Both the position numbers and the translations under genes were made by a program. The notes below the pieces were generated by a model. It saw nothing but the letters and a program-made list of their open reading frames with translations. It did not search any database and was not told the origin of the DNA. Positions 17,397-26,323 of a DNA stretch of 37,703 bases are shown here, piece after piece. How positions within the stretch are numbered: the stretch's first letter is position 1; every line of letters starts with the position of its first letter. The stretch is from an uncultured Eubacterium sp. (GTDB taxonomy: Bacteria > Bacillota > Clostridia > Lachnospirales > Lachnospiraceae), in assembly GCA_910584645.1 (NCBI GenBank), contig CAJUAU010000027.1:1-37703 (forward strand). Direction: 5' to 3'.

Positions 17397-18537
17397 TAAA
17401 TTTCTGTATCTTTTCCAATGCCACTTTTAGGTTTTCAATAGAATATGCGTAAGAGATCCTCAGGAACCCCTCCCCGCATCTTCCAAAGGCATCTCCTGGA
17501 ACAACAGCTACCCTCTGTTCCTTTAGAAGCCTCCCTGCAAATTCCTCACTGCTCATCCCAAACCGGCTGATATTGGGAAATACGTAAAAGGCGCCATAAG
17601 GCTCAAAACAGGGAAGTCCCATCTCATTCAGCTCTTTTACGAGGAACCTTCTTCTCTGGTTATAAGCTTCCCGCATCCGGCCCACATCTTCCATACCGTT
17701 TTTAAGTGCTTCAATCGCCGCATACTGGCTGGTGGTGGGGGAACTCATGATGATGTACTGATGGATCTTTACCATCTGTTTGATGATCTCCCGGGGCGCC
17801 GCTGCATATCCCAGCCGCCAGCCCGTCATGGCAAAGGATTTGGAAAAGCCATTGACCACCACGGTGCGCTCTGCCATTCCCGGCAGGCTGGCAATGGACA
17901 CATGCCGGCCATGATAACTGAGTTCCGAATAGATCTCATCCGACAGGACAAACAAGTCCTTTTCCCTGATGATCTCTGCCACAGCCTGCAGCTCCTGGGC
18001 TGTCATAATGGCTCCTGTAGGATTGTTGGGAAATGGAAGTACCACCATCTTCGTCTTATCGGTGACTGCCTCCCTCAGTTTTTGGGGAGTAAGCTTGAAA
18101 TGATCCTTTTCTTCCAGCGGGATCTCCACAGGAACACCCCCCGCCATCTTTACGCAGGGAAGGTAGGATACAAAACAAGGTTCCGGAATGATCACCTCAT
18201 CTCCCGGATCCAGCATGGCGCGGAATGCTACATCGATGGCTTCGCTCCCCCCTACGGTGACCAGGATCTCTTCCGGCATATAGGGCAGATCAAAGCGCTC
18301 TCCGAGATATCGGCTGATCTCCTGCCTCAGGGGAAGCAGCCCCGCATTGGAGGTATAATAGGTCCTCCCCTGTTCAAGAGAATATATCCCCTCCTCCCGG
18401 ATGTGCCAGGGTGTATCAAAATCCGGTTCTCCCACACCCAGGGATATGACATTTTCCATAGTGCTGGCCATATCAAAAAAGCGCCGGATCCCGGAGGGCT
18501 GAAGTTCCATAACAGTTTTCGATAATGGGTTTCTCAT
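17380..18537 (-). CDS. PLP-dependent class I/II aminotransferase (AlaT-like)
   Basis: 385 aa, fold type I. The PLP lysine is K233 in NGFSKSFAMTGWRLGY, with N172 (PFPNNPTGA), D200 and Y203 (LSDEIYSEL) positioning the cofactor. It transfers amino groups between an amino acid and 2-oxo acids in the cytoplasm. The start codon overlaps the stop of an Lrp/AsnC regulator (ATGA). The same pairing occurs in B. subtilis alaR-alaT, an alanine transaminase and its regulator, so an alanine-type role is the best guess. Substrate cannot be proven from sequence; aspartate or aromatic aminotransferase remains possible. Confidence 0.88.
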   Translation of the reverse strand: MRNPLSKTVMELQPSGIRRFFDMASTMENVISLGVGEPDFDTPWHIREEGIYSLEQGRTYYTSNAGLLPLRQEISRYLGERFDLPYMPEEILVTVGGSEAIDVAFRAMLDPGDEVIIPEPCFVSYLPCVKMAGGVPVEIPLEEKDHFKLTPQKLREAVTDKTKMVVLPFPNNPTGAIMTAQELQAVAEIIREKDLFVLSDEIYSELSYHGRHVSIASLPGMAERTVVVNGFSKSFAMTGWRLGYAAAPREIIKQMVKIHQYIIMSSPTTSQYAAIEALKNGMEDVGRMREAYNQRRRFLVKELNEMGLPCFEPYGAFYVFPNISRFGMSSEEFAGRLLKEQRVAVVPGDAFGRCGEGFLRISYAYSIENLKVALEKIQKFIDTLS

Positions 18538-19022
18538 GGTGTGATCAACATCCTCTCATCTCCGTTTGTATTTTTTGTAAGGGGAAGGCCATGCTCCTTA
18601 TATTTTTTCAGGACAAAGTAGGTGGCTGTGCTGATGATGGAATCCATCGGCGAGAGCTTTGTAGAGACGAAGCGTGATACCTCTTTCATACTCTTTCCCT
18701 CAATGATGACCGTGAGGTCAAATCCCCCGCTCATCAGATATACACTTTCTACCTCGTCAAACTGGTAAATCCTCTCTGCCACCTTGTCAAACCCGCGTCC
18801 TCTCTGGGGTGCCACCTTGACCTCGATCAGTGCAGTCACGATTTCATTGTCCGTTTTATCCCAGTTGATCAATGCCGGATAGCCGCAGATGATGCCGCTC
18901 TCTTCCATCTCCTTCAGGCACTTCTCCACCTGGTCCGGTGTGGATGCCAGCATCGCCGCCAGGTCCTCTGTCGTCACTTTCGCATTTTTTGATATGATAT
19001 TAAGTATCTCTTCCTGAAGCAT
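18534..19022 (-). CDS. Lrp/AsnC family transcriptional regulator (AlaR-like)
   Basis: 162 aa. An N-terminal winged helix-turn-helix (residues 1-60, TTEDLAAMLASTPDQVEKCL) is followed by an effector-binding AsnC/RAM domain (about 68-145, with VESVYLMSGGFDLTVIIEG). Such proteins sense amino acids and typically control the adjacent gene, here the aminotransferase that overlaps it by 4 bp. The start has GGAGGG about 8 nt upstream, and the gene lies 21 nt after the AIR-synthase-like gene in the same operon. Confidence 0.9.
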   Translation of the reverse strand: MLQEEILNIISKNAKVTTEDLAAMLASTPDQVEKCLKEMEESGIICGYPALINWDKTDNEIVTALIEVKVAPQRGRGFDKVAERIYQFDEVESVYLMSGGFDLTVIIEGKSMKEVSRFVSTKLSPMDSIISTATYFVLKKYKEHGLPLTKNTNGDERMLITP

Positions 19023-19043
19023 TTATTTTCCCTCCTATACTGC

Positions 19044-20006
19044 TTATCCATTTCCCGGAGGAACCAGAAAACGTATTTCCTCTCCATTTTTTACGATCCT
19101 GTCCTGATCCTCCCGGATCTGTCCGATCACCGCAGCCACGATCCCTGCCTCTTCAAACTGACGGACCAGACGGGATCCGCTGGATGTAACGATCAGAAGC
19201 GCCCCCTCCGACGCTATCATATAGGGGTTCTCATCATAATATTCGCAGATCTCCACCGTCTCCTGACGGATCGGTATCTTTTTCAGATCCACTTCCAGGC
19301 CGGTTCCACACTGCTCTCCCAGCTCCCAGAGGGCACCAAAGATTCCCCCGGCGGAGACATTGTGGAGAGCTGCCGCACCATTCTCCCAGGCGATGGCCGC
19401 TCCGGGCAGGCAGTTTATATCCCTGCCATAGCTCTCTGCCCGGTCCAGAAAATCTTTGCCAAACCGTTTCCGTAGTTCCTCTTTCCCCTTTAATATCAAA
19501 CTGGCCGTCCCGGAAGCTCCCGCCCACTTTGTCATCACCAGATCCATACCCTTTCCGGGTTTCATTTCTGTTCTTACCTTTTCCCTGCACAGGCCAACTC
19601 CCGTCACGGTGATCACAGGCTCCGTTACCTCTGCCATGACTTCTGTGTGCCCGCCAAGAATATCCACCTCGTACTCCTCTGCCAGACTGCCGATCTGATC
19701 CATGATCTGCCGGAGTACCTGCTCCCCGCTTCCTTTCGGGAGAAGTATATCCAGCAGCATGCCTGATGGATCTGCCCCGGCACAGCAGATATCATTTGCC
19801 ATGCGGAAAAATGCCCGGTACCCTAAGGTATCCGGATCACCGGTGACAGGATTAGTGCAGAATGCCATAGGCACTCCGCCCGCTGGGCAGTATACGCTGC
19901 TATCCCTTCCCGGCGCCGGAGGCCCGGCCAGGAACCCGCTTCTGTATGTAATCTTCTTCCGTACAGCCCGCTTTAATATCCTCTCCGGTACCTTTCCTAA
20001 ATGCAT
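19044..20006 (-). CDS. AIR synthase-related (HypE/PurM-like) protein
   Basis: 320 aa. It has the two-part PurM/HypE/SelD fold. The N-terminal AIRS half is recognisable from MANDICCAGADPSGMLLDIL and DILGGHTEVM. The C-terminal half is recognisable from GKGMDLVMTKWAGASGTA, ALHNVSAGGIFGALWELGE and SEGALLIVTSS. Family members bind ATP and activate small carbonyl or carbamoyl substrates. This stand-alone paralogue is clearly not PurM, and no hydrogenase genes are nearby, so HypE function is not supported. It is embedded between VanW and the Lrp regulator in one direction (46-nt and 21-nt gaps). Its function is unknown. Confidence 0.75.
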   Translation of the reverse strand: MHLGKVPERILKRAVRKKITYRSGFLAGPPAPGRDSSVYCPAGGVPMAFCTNPVTGDPDTLGYRAFFRMANDICCAGADPSGMLLDILLPKGSGEQVLRQIMDQIGSLAEEYEVDILGGHTEVMAEVTEPVITVTGVGLCREKVRTEMKPGKGMDLVMTKWAGASGTASLILKGKEELRKRFGKDFLDRAESYGRDINCLPGAAIAWENGAAALHNVSAGGIFGALWELGEQCGTGLEVDLKKIPIRQETVEICEYYDENPYMIASEGALLIVTSSGSRLVRQFEEAGIVAAVIGQIREDQDRIVKNGEEIRFLVPPGNG

Positions 20007-20052
20007 AAATACACCTGTCTCTCCTGATTTTTCCTAATATTTTGTCCCCAGA

Positions 20053-21672
20053 TCATTGGACTCCCTGTTGTGGATCCATCTGGGACGGAATCCCTGCCGC
20101 TGCATCCTGGGGTGTATCCGCCGGCTGCTGGTCAGGCACTGCCATGCCGCCAGAATTTCCGGCATTATCTGCTCCCGCATTATCACTTGTGCTGCCCCCG
20201 GTAGTACCTCCTGCGGACCGCCGGGTACTTCTTCCACTCTTTTCTTCTCTGGAGTTGTCCTCTCTGTCCCGGCTGGACGGCTTCTTTGTCGGTTTGGGAG
20301 TCGGTTTTGGCTCTTTCTTCGCCCCCCTGGTCACATAGCGGGGAGACGCCGAGTAGGTACTGCTGTTTATCTGGGTTTTCGTCTCTTTTCCATTTTCCTT
20401 CACGATCTTCCAGAGTTTCGCTTTATAACCTATGTGCGCTTCCTGGGTTACTGTCATATAGGATTCGGGTTTTGTCTTGTCAAAGGTCACCTTGTCAGCC
20501 CCCGGCTGTATCGTATCGGTCACCTCGGACTCAAACCGGATCGTCCGGTCCGGACTTCTGGTCTCTTCTCCATACAGGGTGAAATAAATGCTGCTTCCAT
20601 AGGTCCCTCCCTGAATGTATATAGGAACTGAGGTATTATTCTTAAATTTAAAATCCTTATAATCTCCGGCGATGGCAGCATCCATAGAAGGCTTCACATA
20701 GCTTACCACCATGGAGTGGGGGCTTCTTTCCGTAATCTCCAGTTCAGCCCTAAGTACGGCATTATATAGTGTAGTAGACACCTGGCAGACACCGCCTCCC
20801 AGACTGTCCTCCACCTTGCCATTGTTATAAGACGCCGCCTCATAATAGCCATTTTCTTCTGTAAGCGGCGAGATCGTGTCATGAACCGAGAAAGTATCTC
20901 CCGGGTAGAGCACCGTCCCGCTTATGAGACGTGCTGCATTGGCAAGGTTTTTTGTCCGGTTGACATTGCCGGCATTAAATGAGGTAGTAAATGTACCAAT
21001 CTTGTCTTTACATCTTGCCGCTGTCTCCTCTGTGATCTCCGGCTGCTGAACCTTGATCTCAGCAGTCACCGGAATCTGCACCTCGGTACCTCCAGAGGCT
21101 TCCACAGCTTCTTTTACCAGCTGCATCGTGCGCTCTGTGTCAATGCTGATCCCATCCTTAGCTTTTGTGTATACAAGTTTGCCATCTTCCATCTTGATCT
21201 CGGCATTTTTCGCTCCGACACACATCTTTTTGCTGTTTTTCTTTATATATTTTTTTAAGACTTCCTCGTCCAGTGCCATCGTGACCTTATATGTGTATTT
21301 TCCCTGGGCCGCCGCTTTGATCTGGCGGTAATTTTCTATCATATTTCCACTTTTTCCGATCTTCATTGCCTCATTGAGAAAATCTCCGGCTGAGAATGAG
21401 TAACCAGCCTCATCCAAACGGCTGGTGACAGTCTCTCCATTTATATCCAGCACAAGATTCCGGCTCCCCAGCTGGGTAATATAAGAATTCACCGCCACGG
21501 ATGCTTCCTCTTCTGTCATACCGCTGATATCAATGGAATCCACCTTTATCCCATTACATATTTTATCCTTATCCGGCTTGATACGGCTGTAACTGGCATA
21601 CACATAAACTCCGATGATCGCAAACATAACAATAATAACAGCAAACGCTGCCATAATCCCTCTTCGTTTCAA
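20053..21672 (-). CDS. VanW/YoaR-type membrane-anchored cell-wall protein
   Basis: 539 aa from a TTG at 21672, chosen because AAGGGAGG lies 7 nt upstream; an in-frame ATG at 21693 has no such site. One membrane anchor (about residues 6-27) is followed by a YoaR-like putative peptidoglycan-binding domain (about 60-200). The VanW domain follows (about 225-360) with LISGTVLYPGDTFSVHD, LGGGVCQVSTTLYNAVL and SVPIYIQGGTYG. The last about 90 residues are low-complexity and disordered (KPTPKPTKKPSSR, then Gly/Ser/Asp/Gln-rich). VanW domains occur in vancomycin-resistance clusters, but their chemistry is unknown, and a stand-alone VanW does not imply resistance. It is probably the second gene of an operon begun by the 36-aa peptide. 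Confidence 0.88.
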   Translation of the reverse strand: MKRRGIMAAFAVIIVMFAIIGVYVYASYSRIKPDKDKICNGIKVDSIDISGMTEEEASVAVNSYITQLGSRNLVLDINGETVTSRLDEAGYSFSAGDFLNEAMKIGKSGNMIENYRQIKAAAQGKYTYKVTMALDEEVLKKYIKKNSKKMCVGAKNAEIKMEDGKLVYTKAKDGISIDTERTMQLVKEAVEASGGTEVQIPVTAEIKVQQPEITEETAARCKDKIGTFTTSFNAGNVNRTKNLANAARLISGTVLYPGDTFSVHDTISPLTEENGYYEAASYNNGKVEDSLGGGVCQVSTTLYNAVLRAELEITERSPHSMVVSYVKPSMDAAIAGDYKDFKFKNNTSVPIYIQGGTYGSSIYFTLYGEETRSPDRTIRFESEVTDTIQPGADKVTFDKTKPESYMTVTQEAHIGYKAKLWKIVKENGKETKTQINSSTYSASPRYVTRGAKKEPKPTPKPTKKPSSRDREDNSREEKSGRSTRRSAGGTTGGSTSDNAGADNAGNSGGMAVPDQQPADTPQDAAAGIPSQMDPQQGVQ

Positions 21673-21724
21673 AAAAAGTCCTCCCTTGCACATTTACCTA
21701 AGCTGTATTAAAATATATACAGGG

Positions 21725-21835
21725 CTATTCAACCCCAGGCAATACGTAGGGCAGTACGATCCCTGCCAGCATTGCAATTATCAGTACCAGACAAATGATC
21801 GCAGCGACCATACGCTGTTTTTTACGGTTCATCAT
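21725..21835 (-). CDS. Small single-pass membrane protein (36 aa)
   Basis: A short ORF starts ATG-ATG at 21835 with GGAGG 10 nt upstream and ends at a TAG (21725-21727). The product is MMNRKKQRMVAAIICLVLII continuing to LPGVE: a basic cytoplasmic start, one hydrophobic segment (residues 10-32), and a short acidic tail. Similar tiny membrane proteins recur in Clostridia, though I cannot name the family. It precedes the VanW gene by 53 nt in the same direction and is divergent from the TPR-like gene. The ribosome binding site and clean topology support it being real. Confidence 0.65.
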   Translation of the reverse strand: MMNRKKQRMVAAIICLVLIIAMLAGIVLPYVLPGVE

Positions 21836-21886
21836 GATATGTTAACCTCCTTGTTGATATTATTTTATACTGAAAGGATGAATAAA

Positions 21887-22504
21887 ATGTTTGATAATCT
21901 GCCATTTCCTTCACTCTTTGTATGCTTTCTGATCTTTATACTATGGCTTCACTATGAGAAGCGAAAGAGCAGCCGGGAAGAAAAAAAGTTATCCGACGAA
22001 TTCTGGCAGCGGGAAGAAGCTGCCAACTGCGCCAGAAACAAAGATATATCCAAACTGCCTATGTTCGAGCCTGATATGAAACAGGTTCCCATGCCGGAAA
22101 GCAGCGATGAGAATATCTGCTATTATCAGAACCGGGTAATTGAACAGAGCAAACTCCCGATGATGGATCTGTCGGAATATTCCAACACAGATTTAAAGTT
22201 AGCATATGGCGTTGGAAATTTCAAGACCTTATCCGAATATGACGAAAATTTTAATGATTTTTTAATGAATATGTCAAATCTTGGCAAAGCCTACCATAAA
22301 GGGGAACTTATGGAAGAAGCCGCCGCTGTTTACCGCTTCTGTCTGAACTCCGGTTCCGATAAATCCACCGATTACCGGGCTCTTGCGGAGATCTATGCCG
22401 CTATGGGCGCAAGAAGGGAATTGTCTTCTCTCGCAGAGGAAGTCCTGCGCTCGGAACTTCCCCGCCGGGAAATCCTCAGTCAGGAATTTCGGAAACTGGT
22501 GTAA
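21887..22504 (+). CDS. Membrane-anchored TPR-like protein
   Basis: 205 aa. The ATG at 21887 is preferred over ATG 21878, because the AAAGGA site lies 8 nt before the former and abuts the latter. It has an N-terminal anchor (about residues 6-22, FPSLFVCFLIFILWLHY) followed by a charged linker (KRKSSREEKK). A cytoplasmic helical region resembles one to two TPR hairpins (LGKAYHKGELMEEAAAVYRF, YRALAEIYAAMG). No enzyme motif is visible. It may scaffold protein contacts at the membrane. It converges with the DUF4080 gene, with only 30 bp between them and no obvious terminator. Confidence 0.72.
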   Translation: MFDNLPFPSLFVCFLIFILWLHYEKRKSSREEKKLSDEFWQREEAANCARNKDISKLPMFEPDMKQVPMPESSDENICYYQNRVIEQSKLPMMDLSEYSNTDLKLAYGVGNFKTLSEYDENFNDFLMNMSNLGKAYHKGELMEEAAAVYRFCLNSGSDKSTDYRALAEIYAAMGARRELSSLAEEVLRSELPRREILSQEFRKLV

Positions 22505-22534
22505 TGGATACTAAATTTATTCACACCAGGGCGC

Positions 22535-24307
22535 TTATATGTCCCCCGTCTCCCGGATCCGTGTCACTCTGGCACTGTGATTCAGCGGATTCCTCTGCCG
22601 ATAGTCAAAAACAAGGGAATAGGGGGCAGTTTTCCTGATGCTCTGTTCTGTCAGCAGCGCCTGAATATCCAGGGTAAATTGGCCAATATATACCATATTA
22701 AACAATTGTTTTGTCACAAATCCGTCATAGCCGGAAAGAATCTGGGGATTTTCTGCTTCCCCATCCAGAAATTTTCTTACCCAGGCAAGATATTCATGAT
22801 CCCTCGGCCTTACAAAGGAAGGGGGATTTTTTATATAATCCCGGAGATACAGATCATAGGTCAGCACCTGACGGAATTCCTCCGCCAGATCTTCAAACTG
22901 GCTGCTGACATATTCCCATAAGATCTCATAGCGGGAGACCCGGCTGTGTTTTTTTCCAAAGTATCCCTTTTCATCGTAATATTCTGCCATTCCCTCATAC
23001 ATCCGGAAGGCATCCCCTGTACAGCACTCCAGCAGTGCCATCGCTGCCGGAAACTGAAAACTATTGTAATATACCTCCACCATCTCTTCCACCCCTTTGA
23101 GACGCAGCACGTCCTCATAAGTCAGCCACCGCGTAGACAGAACCTCATAGGGCGGACGGTTCCCGTAAACGACCTTATACTCTTCCTTGGCTTCATCCAT
23201 ATAAGATCCTTTTAGAACTTTAAGAAAGCCAAGCTGAAACTGATCCGGTTTCATGGCATACACATCGAGAAAGGATCGGTGAAAGGATTCATAATCCTCA
23301 TAAGGAAGCCCTGCAATGAGGTCCAGATGCTGATGGATATTGCCCATTTTTTTAACTTTCCCCACATTTTCCCGGATCCGCCCCAGGTCTGCCCTGCGGC
23401 GGATCGCCCGCACCGTCTCCGGGTTCGTGGACTGGACACCGATCTCAAACTGGACCAGCCCCGGCCGGAAGGTTTGGAACAGCTCAAAATCTTCCTCCCG
23501 CAGAAGATCTCCGCCAATCTCAAAATGAAAATTCGTAATCCCATTATCATGTTCATGGATATATTTCCAGATCTCATAGGCATGTTTATGATTGCAGTTA
23601 AAGGTGCGGTCTACAAACTTCACCTGCTTCACGTAATGTTCCAGGAAAAAATCCAGTTCTTCAAATACCAGGGGAAGACTGCGCAGCCGCACACTTTTTT
23701 CCACAGACGACAGACAATAACTGCAGGAAAATGGACAGCCCCGGATCGTCTCATAATATATAATACGGTTTTCCATATCCTCCAGATCCCGGTAGGGAAA
23801 ATGAAGCTCGTCCATTCTGGCAGGCTCTCTCGCTGGTGTCATATGGATCTTTCCCGGTTTACCCCGGTAACATAGGCCGCAGATATTCTCCAGCTCCTTG
23901 TAAGGCCTCCCCTCACAATACCATTCCAGAAGCTCCCGGAAGGTGTTCTCTCCCTCTCCGGCGATGATCATATCCACATACTCATGCCCTTCCAGTCTTT
24001 CTACAGCATCATAGGATACTTCCGGACCTCCCAGCAGGATCCTGACCCCTGGCAGAATCTTTTTCAGATTTTCCGCCACATCCAACACATACTCTATATT
24101 CCAGATATAACAGGAAAATCCTACCATGTCCGGTTTCTCACGAAAGATCCCCTGCAGGATCTCTTCTCTTCTATGGTTAATGGTAAACTCCGCCAGCTCC
24201 ACCTGTGCTGTATATTTTCCCGCATTTGCCCGCAGCGAATACACTGCCAGATTGGAATGGATATATTTTGCATTGATGGCTGTCAAAAGTATTTTCTTTT
24301 TATTCAA
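22535..24307 (-). CDS. B12-binding radical SAM protein, DUF4080 type
   Basis: 590 aa. The N-terminal B12-binding-like Rossmann domain (about 1-140) has KPDMVGFSCYIWNIEY and ILLGGPEVSYDA. A radical SAM core follows with the 4Fe-4S motif CX3CX2C in GCPFSCSYCLSS, and a C-terminal DUF4080 region (about 380-580) completes it. Family members are predicted cobalamin-dependent radical enzymes with unknown substrates. The start is a TTG inside the end of the O-antigen ligase gene (8-bp overlap) with GGAGG 9 nt upstream, so the two are translationally coupled. The coupling hints at envelope or glycan chemistry, which is only an inference. Confidence 0.85.
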   Translation of the reverse strand: MNKKKILLTAINAKYIHSNLAVYSLRANAGKYTAQVELAEFTINHRREEILQGIFREKPDMVGFSCYIWNIEYVLDVAENLKKILPGVRILLGGPEVSYDAVERLEGHEYVDMIIAGEGENTFRELLEWYCEGRPYKELENICGLCYRGKPGKIHMTPAREPARMDELHFPYRDLEDMENRIIYYETIRGCPFSCSYCLSSVEKSVRLRSLPLVFEELDFFLEHYVKQVKFVDRTFNCNHKHAYEIWKYIHEHDNGITNFHFEIGGDLLREEDFELFQTFRPGLVQFEIGVQSTNPETVRAIRRRADLGRIRENVGKVKKMGNIHQHLDLIAGLPYEDYESFHRSFLDVYAMKPDQFQLGFLKVLKGSYMDEAKEEYKVVYGNRPPYEVLSTRWLTYEDVLRLKGVEEMVEVYYNSFQFPAAMALLECCTGDAFRMYEGMAEYYDEKGYFGKKHSRVSRYEILWEYVSSQFEDLAEEFRQVLTYDLYLRDYIKNPPSFVRPRDHEYLAWVRKFLDGEAENPQILSGYDGFVTKQLFNMVYIGQFTLDIQALLTEQSIRKTAPYSLVFDYRQRNPLNHSARVTRIRETGDI

Positions 24308-26135
24308 AATGATCTTCCTCCTTTGCCACCCGTCGGTTCACTGCGATCCCTGCCCCCAGAAGACACCAGTACAGAGGCGCCACTGCCACCGTGGAATCAT
24401 TGGCAAGCCCTGTCACCAGATAGCCGAAAGTCCCCAGGCAGAGCCCGGTTCCAAACCGCTCCATCCAGCCATATTCCGTTCTTCTCCAGTATAGTCTCAT
24501 ACACTCCGCAAAATAAAAACCGTATAAGGATAAAAATGCCAGCAGGGAAAGAAGCCCTGTCTGTACAAATATCTGCATAAACATATTGTGGGGCTTGGTC
24601 ACAGTGGAACCGTCATAACCCACATTTTTCATCCCCACATAATCGTCGTTGGGAAACTCATACACAAAGGTATTTGGCCCGGAACCAAGGAGCAGATGCT
24701 TTGATAAAAGCGGAAAAGTCCGGGACCAGATGTAACCGCGGCGGCTGGCAAAGTGCATTTTGTCCTCAAAGCCTGCTGCCGGTATCTCCCGCAGCCTGTC
24801 AAGCTTTTTGAAAGGGTTATAGATCCGGTAAATCTTCTGGCTCAGTCCGTTTTGATAACTGGATGTCCCCACCGCCACAGTGTAGGATTTTCCCACAGAA
24901 GGAGTGTTGACTACAAAAGCATCCTGTTCCTCCCCCTCTGCTTCTACACTTGTCTCCTGGATCTGTATCTTCTCGAACCTCTGATCCAGAAACTTCACTG
25001 ATTTACCTTCCCCATCTGTTACTGTCTCCACAGGGCTGCCCTTCGCATCCTTCGCTTCATATGTATAGACGCCATCTTTTACTTCCACTGACAGACGGAG
25101 CAGATTGTCTTCTGTTGTGCAGATCTCCAGGGCTCCCCCGCGGGAAACCATGCTTTTTACCACAAAATGATTCGGCGTGGGATGCATGATCTTATTCCAG
25201 CCATACTCAAATATGGATCTGTTATAAAACACTGCCCCAGTCACAGCGAGAATACACAGGGCCGCCAGGGAAGCAAAAATCTTAGGATGCTTTTTTATAT
25301 TGGTGATCATCAGTATGGTAAAGAGTGCAAGCACAGCCCCAAGACCGATAAAACCTGTGACAGATTCAGAACCAAAAAGCATCATCACAAGAAATACTGC
25401 TGTGGCAGCTGCTAAAAGGCTTCTAAGGACCGCATCAATCTTTTTGCCAAAAGAGATCATGGACAGGATCACTGGAAGCATAAGAGCCACATAAGATCCC
25501 ACATAATTGGGATTGTACAGTGTGGCATATACCCGTCCAGGGGCAAAATTAAAGGTAAAATTCAGCTTCTCATCGCTCATAAAATTCATTACTGCCTTTC
25601 CCGCTGCAGTACGGAAAAAATCATAGCCAAGAAACTGTCTGGCGCCCAGCAGAGACAAAATAAATACCCCTGCCAGCAGGCCATACATAAGGATGCGGAT
25701 CTCCGTCTGCCCCAGGACCAGGCAGCAGGAAAAGAACAGGATCACCACATAGGCCCCCAGCGTCAGCATTCCCTCCCATTGTTCATAACCGCCCCAGACT
25801 GCCATCCTTTTGTGCTGGGATAAAACAGTGGACAGAAGGCTCATAAGAAAATAGACACCCAGCGGTATCAAATACCGATTGTCCACAGATGCCATCATGT
25901 CCTTTTTGCTGACCGTCATCTTTACCGCTGCATAGAGCGACAGAATGCCGCACAAAAGCAGCAATGCCTGACTTTTCCAGTAGAGGAAAAAATCATAGGA
26001 TGTATCCGCACTGGAAAACCATAACTGGTCACTCAATCCCACGCTGTATTTTTTAGCCGATACGATCAAGGGAACAAATGCCAGTATTAATACGATCAGA
26101 AATGCCCCTATCCAATTTTTATTCCGTTTTTTCAT
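24300..26135 (-). CDS. O-antigen ligase/polymerase family membrane protein
   Basis: 611 aa with about 10-12 hydrophobic segments. The most typical feature is the Wzy/WaaL-like motif LLLGSGPNTFVYEFP preceded by SRRGYIWSRTFPLLSKH and followed by KPHNMFMQIFVQTGLLSLLA. A large soluble loop (about residues 310-470) resembles those seen in Gram-positive members. Such proteins polymerise or attach lipid-linked glycans on the outer face of the membrane. No LPS is expected here, so capsule, wall glycan or glycoprotein linkage is more plausible. GAGG lies 5 nt before the ATG. The 5' end overlaps one copy of an imperfect direct repeat that marks the border with the restriction island. Confidence 0.82.
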   Translation of the reverse strand: MKKRNKNWIGAFLIVLILAFVPLIVSAKKYSVGLSDQLWFSSADTSYDFFLYWKSQALLLLCGILSLYAAVKMTVSKKDMMASVDNRYLIPLGVYFLMSLLSTVLSQHKRMAVWGGYEQWEGMLTLGAYVVILFFSCCLVLGQTEIRILMYGLLAGVFILSLLGARQFLGYDFFRTAAGKAVMNFMSDEKLNFTFNFAPGRVYATLYNPNYVGSYVALMLPVILSMISFGKKIDAVLRSLLAAATAVFLVMMLFGSESVTGFIGLGAVLALFTILMITNIKKHPKIFASLAALCILAVTGAVFYNRSIFEYGWNKIMHPTPNHFVVKSMVSRGGALEICTTEDNLLRLSVEVKDGVYTYEAKDAKGSPVETVTDGEGKSVKFLDQRFEKIQIQETSVEAEGEEQDAFVVNTPSVGKSYTVAVGTSSYQNGLSQKIYRIYNPFKKLDRLREIPAAGFEDKMHFASRRGYIWSRTFPLLSKHLLLGSGPNTFVYEFPNDDYVGMKNVGYDGSTVTKPHNMFMQIFVQTGLLSLLAFLSLYGFYFAECMRLYWRRTEYGWMERFGTGLCLGTFGYLVTGLANDSTVAVAPLYWCLLGAGIAVNRRVAKEEDHFE

Positions 26136-26183
26136 AGATACCTCGTTTCAAATAGCTATTCTTCAAGTTTTTCATTGATACCT
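26126..26183. repeat. Imperfect direct repeat at the island junction
   Basis: An 18-bp sequence at 26126-26143 (GTTTTTTCATAGATACCT) recurs at 26167-26183 as a 17-bp version with one substitution and one T fewer. The first copy is the ribosome binding site and start of the O-antigen ligase gene. The second begins exactly where the RloB-like gene stops resembling its family. This placement suggests the repeat was the site of a recombination or deletion. Confidence 0.6.
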
Positions 26184-26323
26184 GCATTGACCAACGAAAA
26201 GTCGTATTGCTCGTTCCATACTTTCAAATCTTTGAGACGGTTAAGGTACTCATATTCCTCATTGCCTTCACAGATAATGCAGATTTTATGCTTATCAGAA
26301 AACCTAGGGAGTTTATTTATCAT
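26156..26323 (-). pseudogene. RloB-like (TOPRIM-type) protein, truncated
   Basis: 55 codons from the ATG at 26323, which overlaps the end of the AAA ATPase gene. It reads MINKLPRFSDKHKICIICEG then NEEYEYLNRLKDLKVW. The ICEGxxEEYEYL pattern is the start of an RloB/TOPRIM-like nuclease-type domain, normally about 200 residues. Here the protein departs after SLVNAG and stops at NEKLEE, so about three quarters of the domain, including later acidic residues, is missing. In intact systems this partner would be the effector for the ATPase. The breakpoint coincides with the direct repeat at 26167-26183. Confidence 0.6.

Noticed and set aside
20053..21672. Vancomycin resistance determinant
   Set aside because: VanW/YoaR proteins are widespread in Clostridia without vanHAX, and no van ligase or regulator is nearby.
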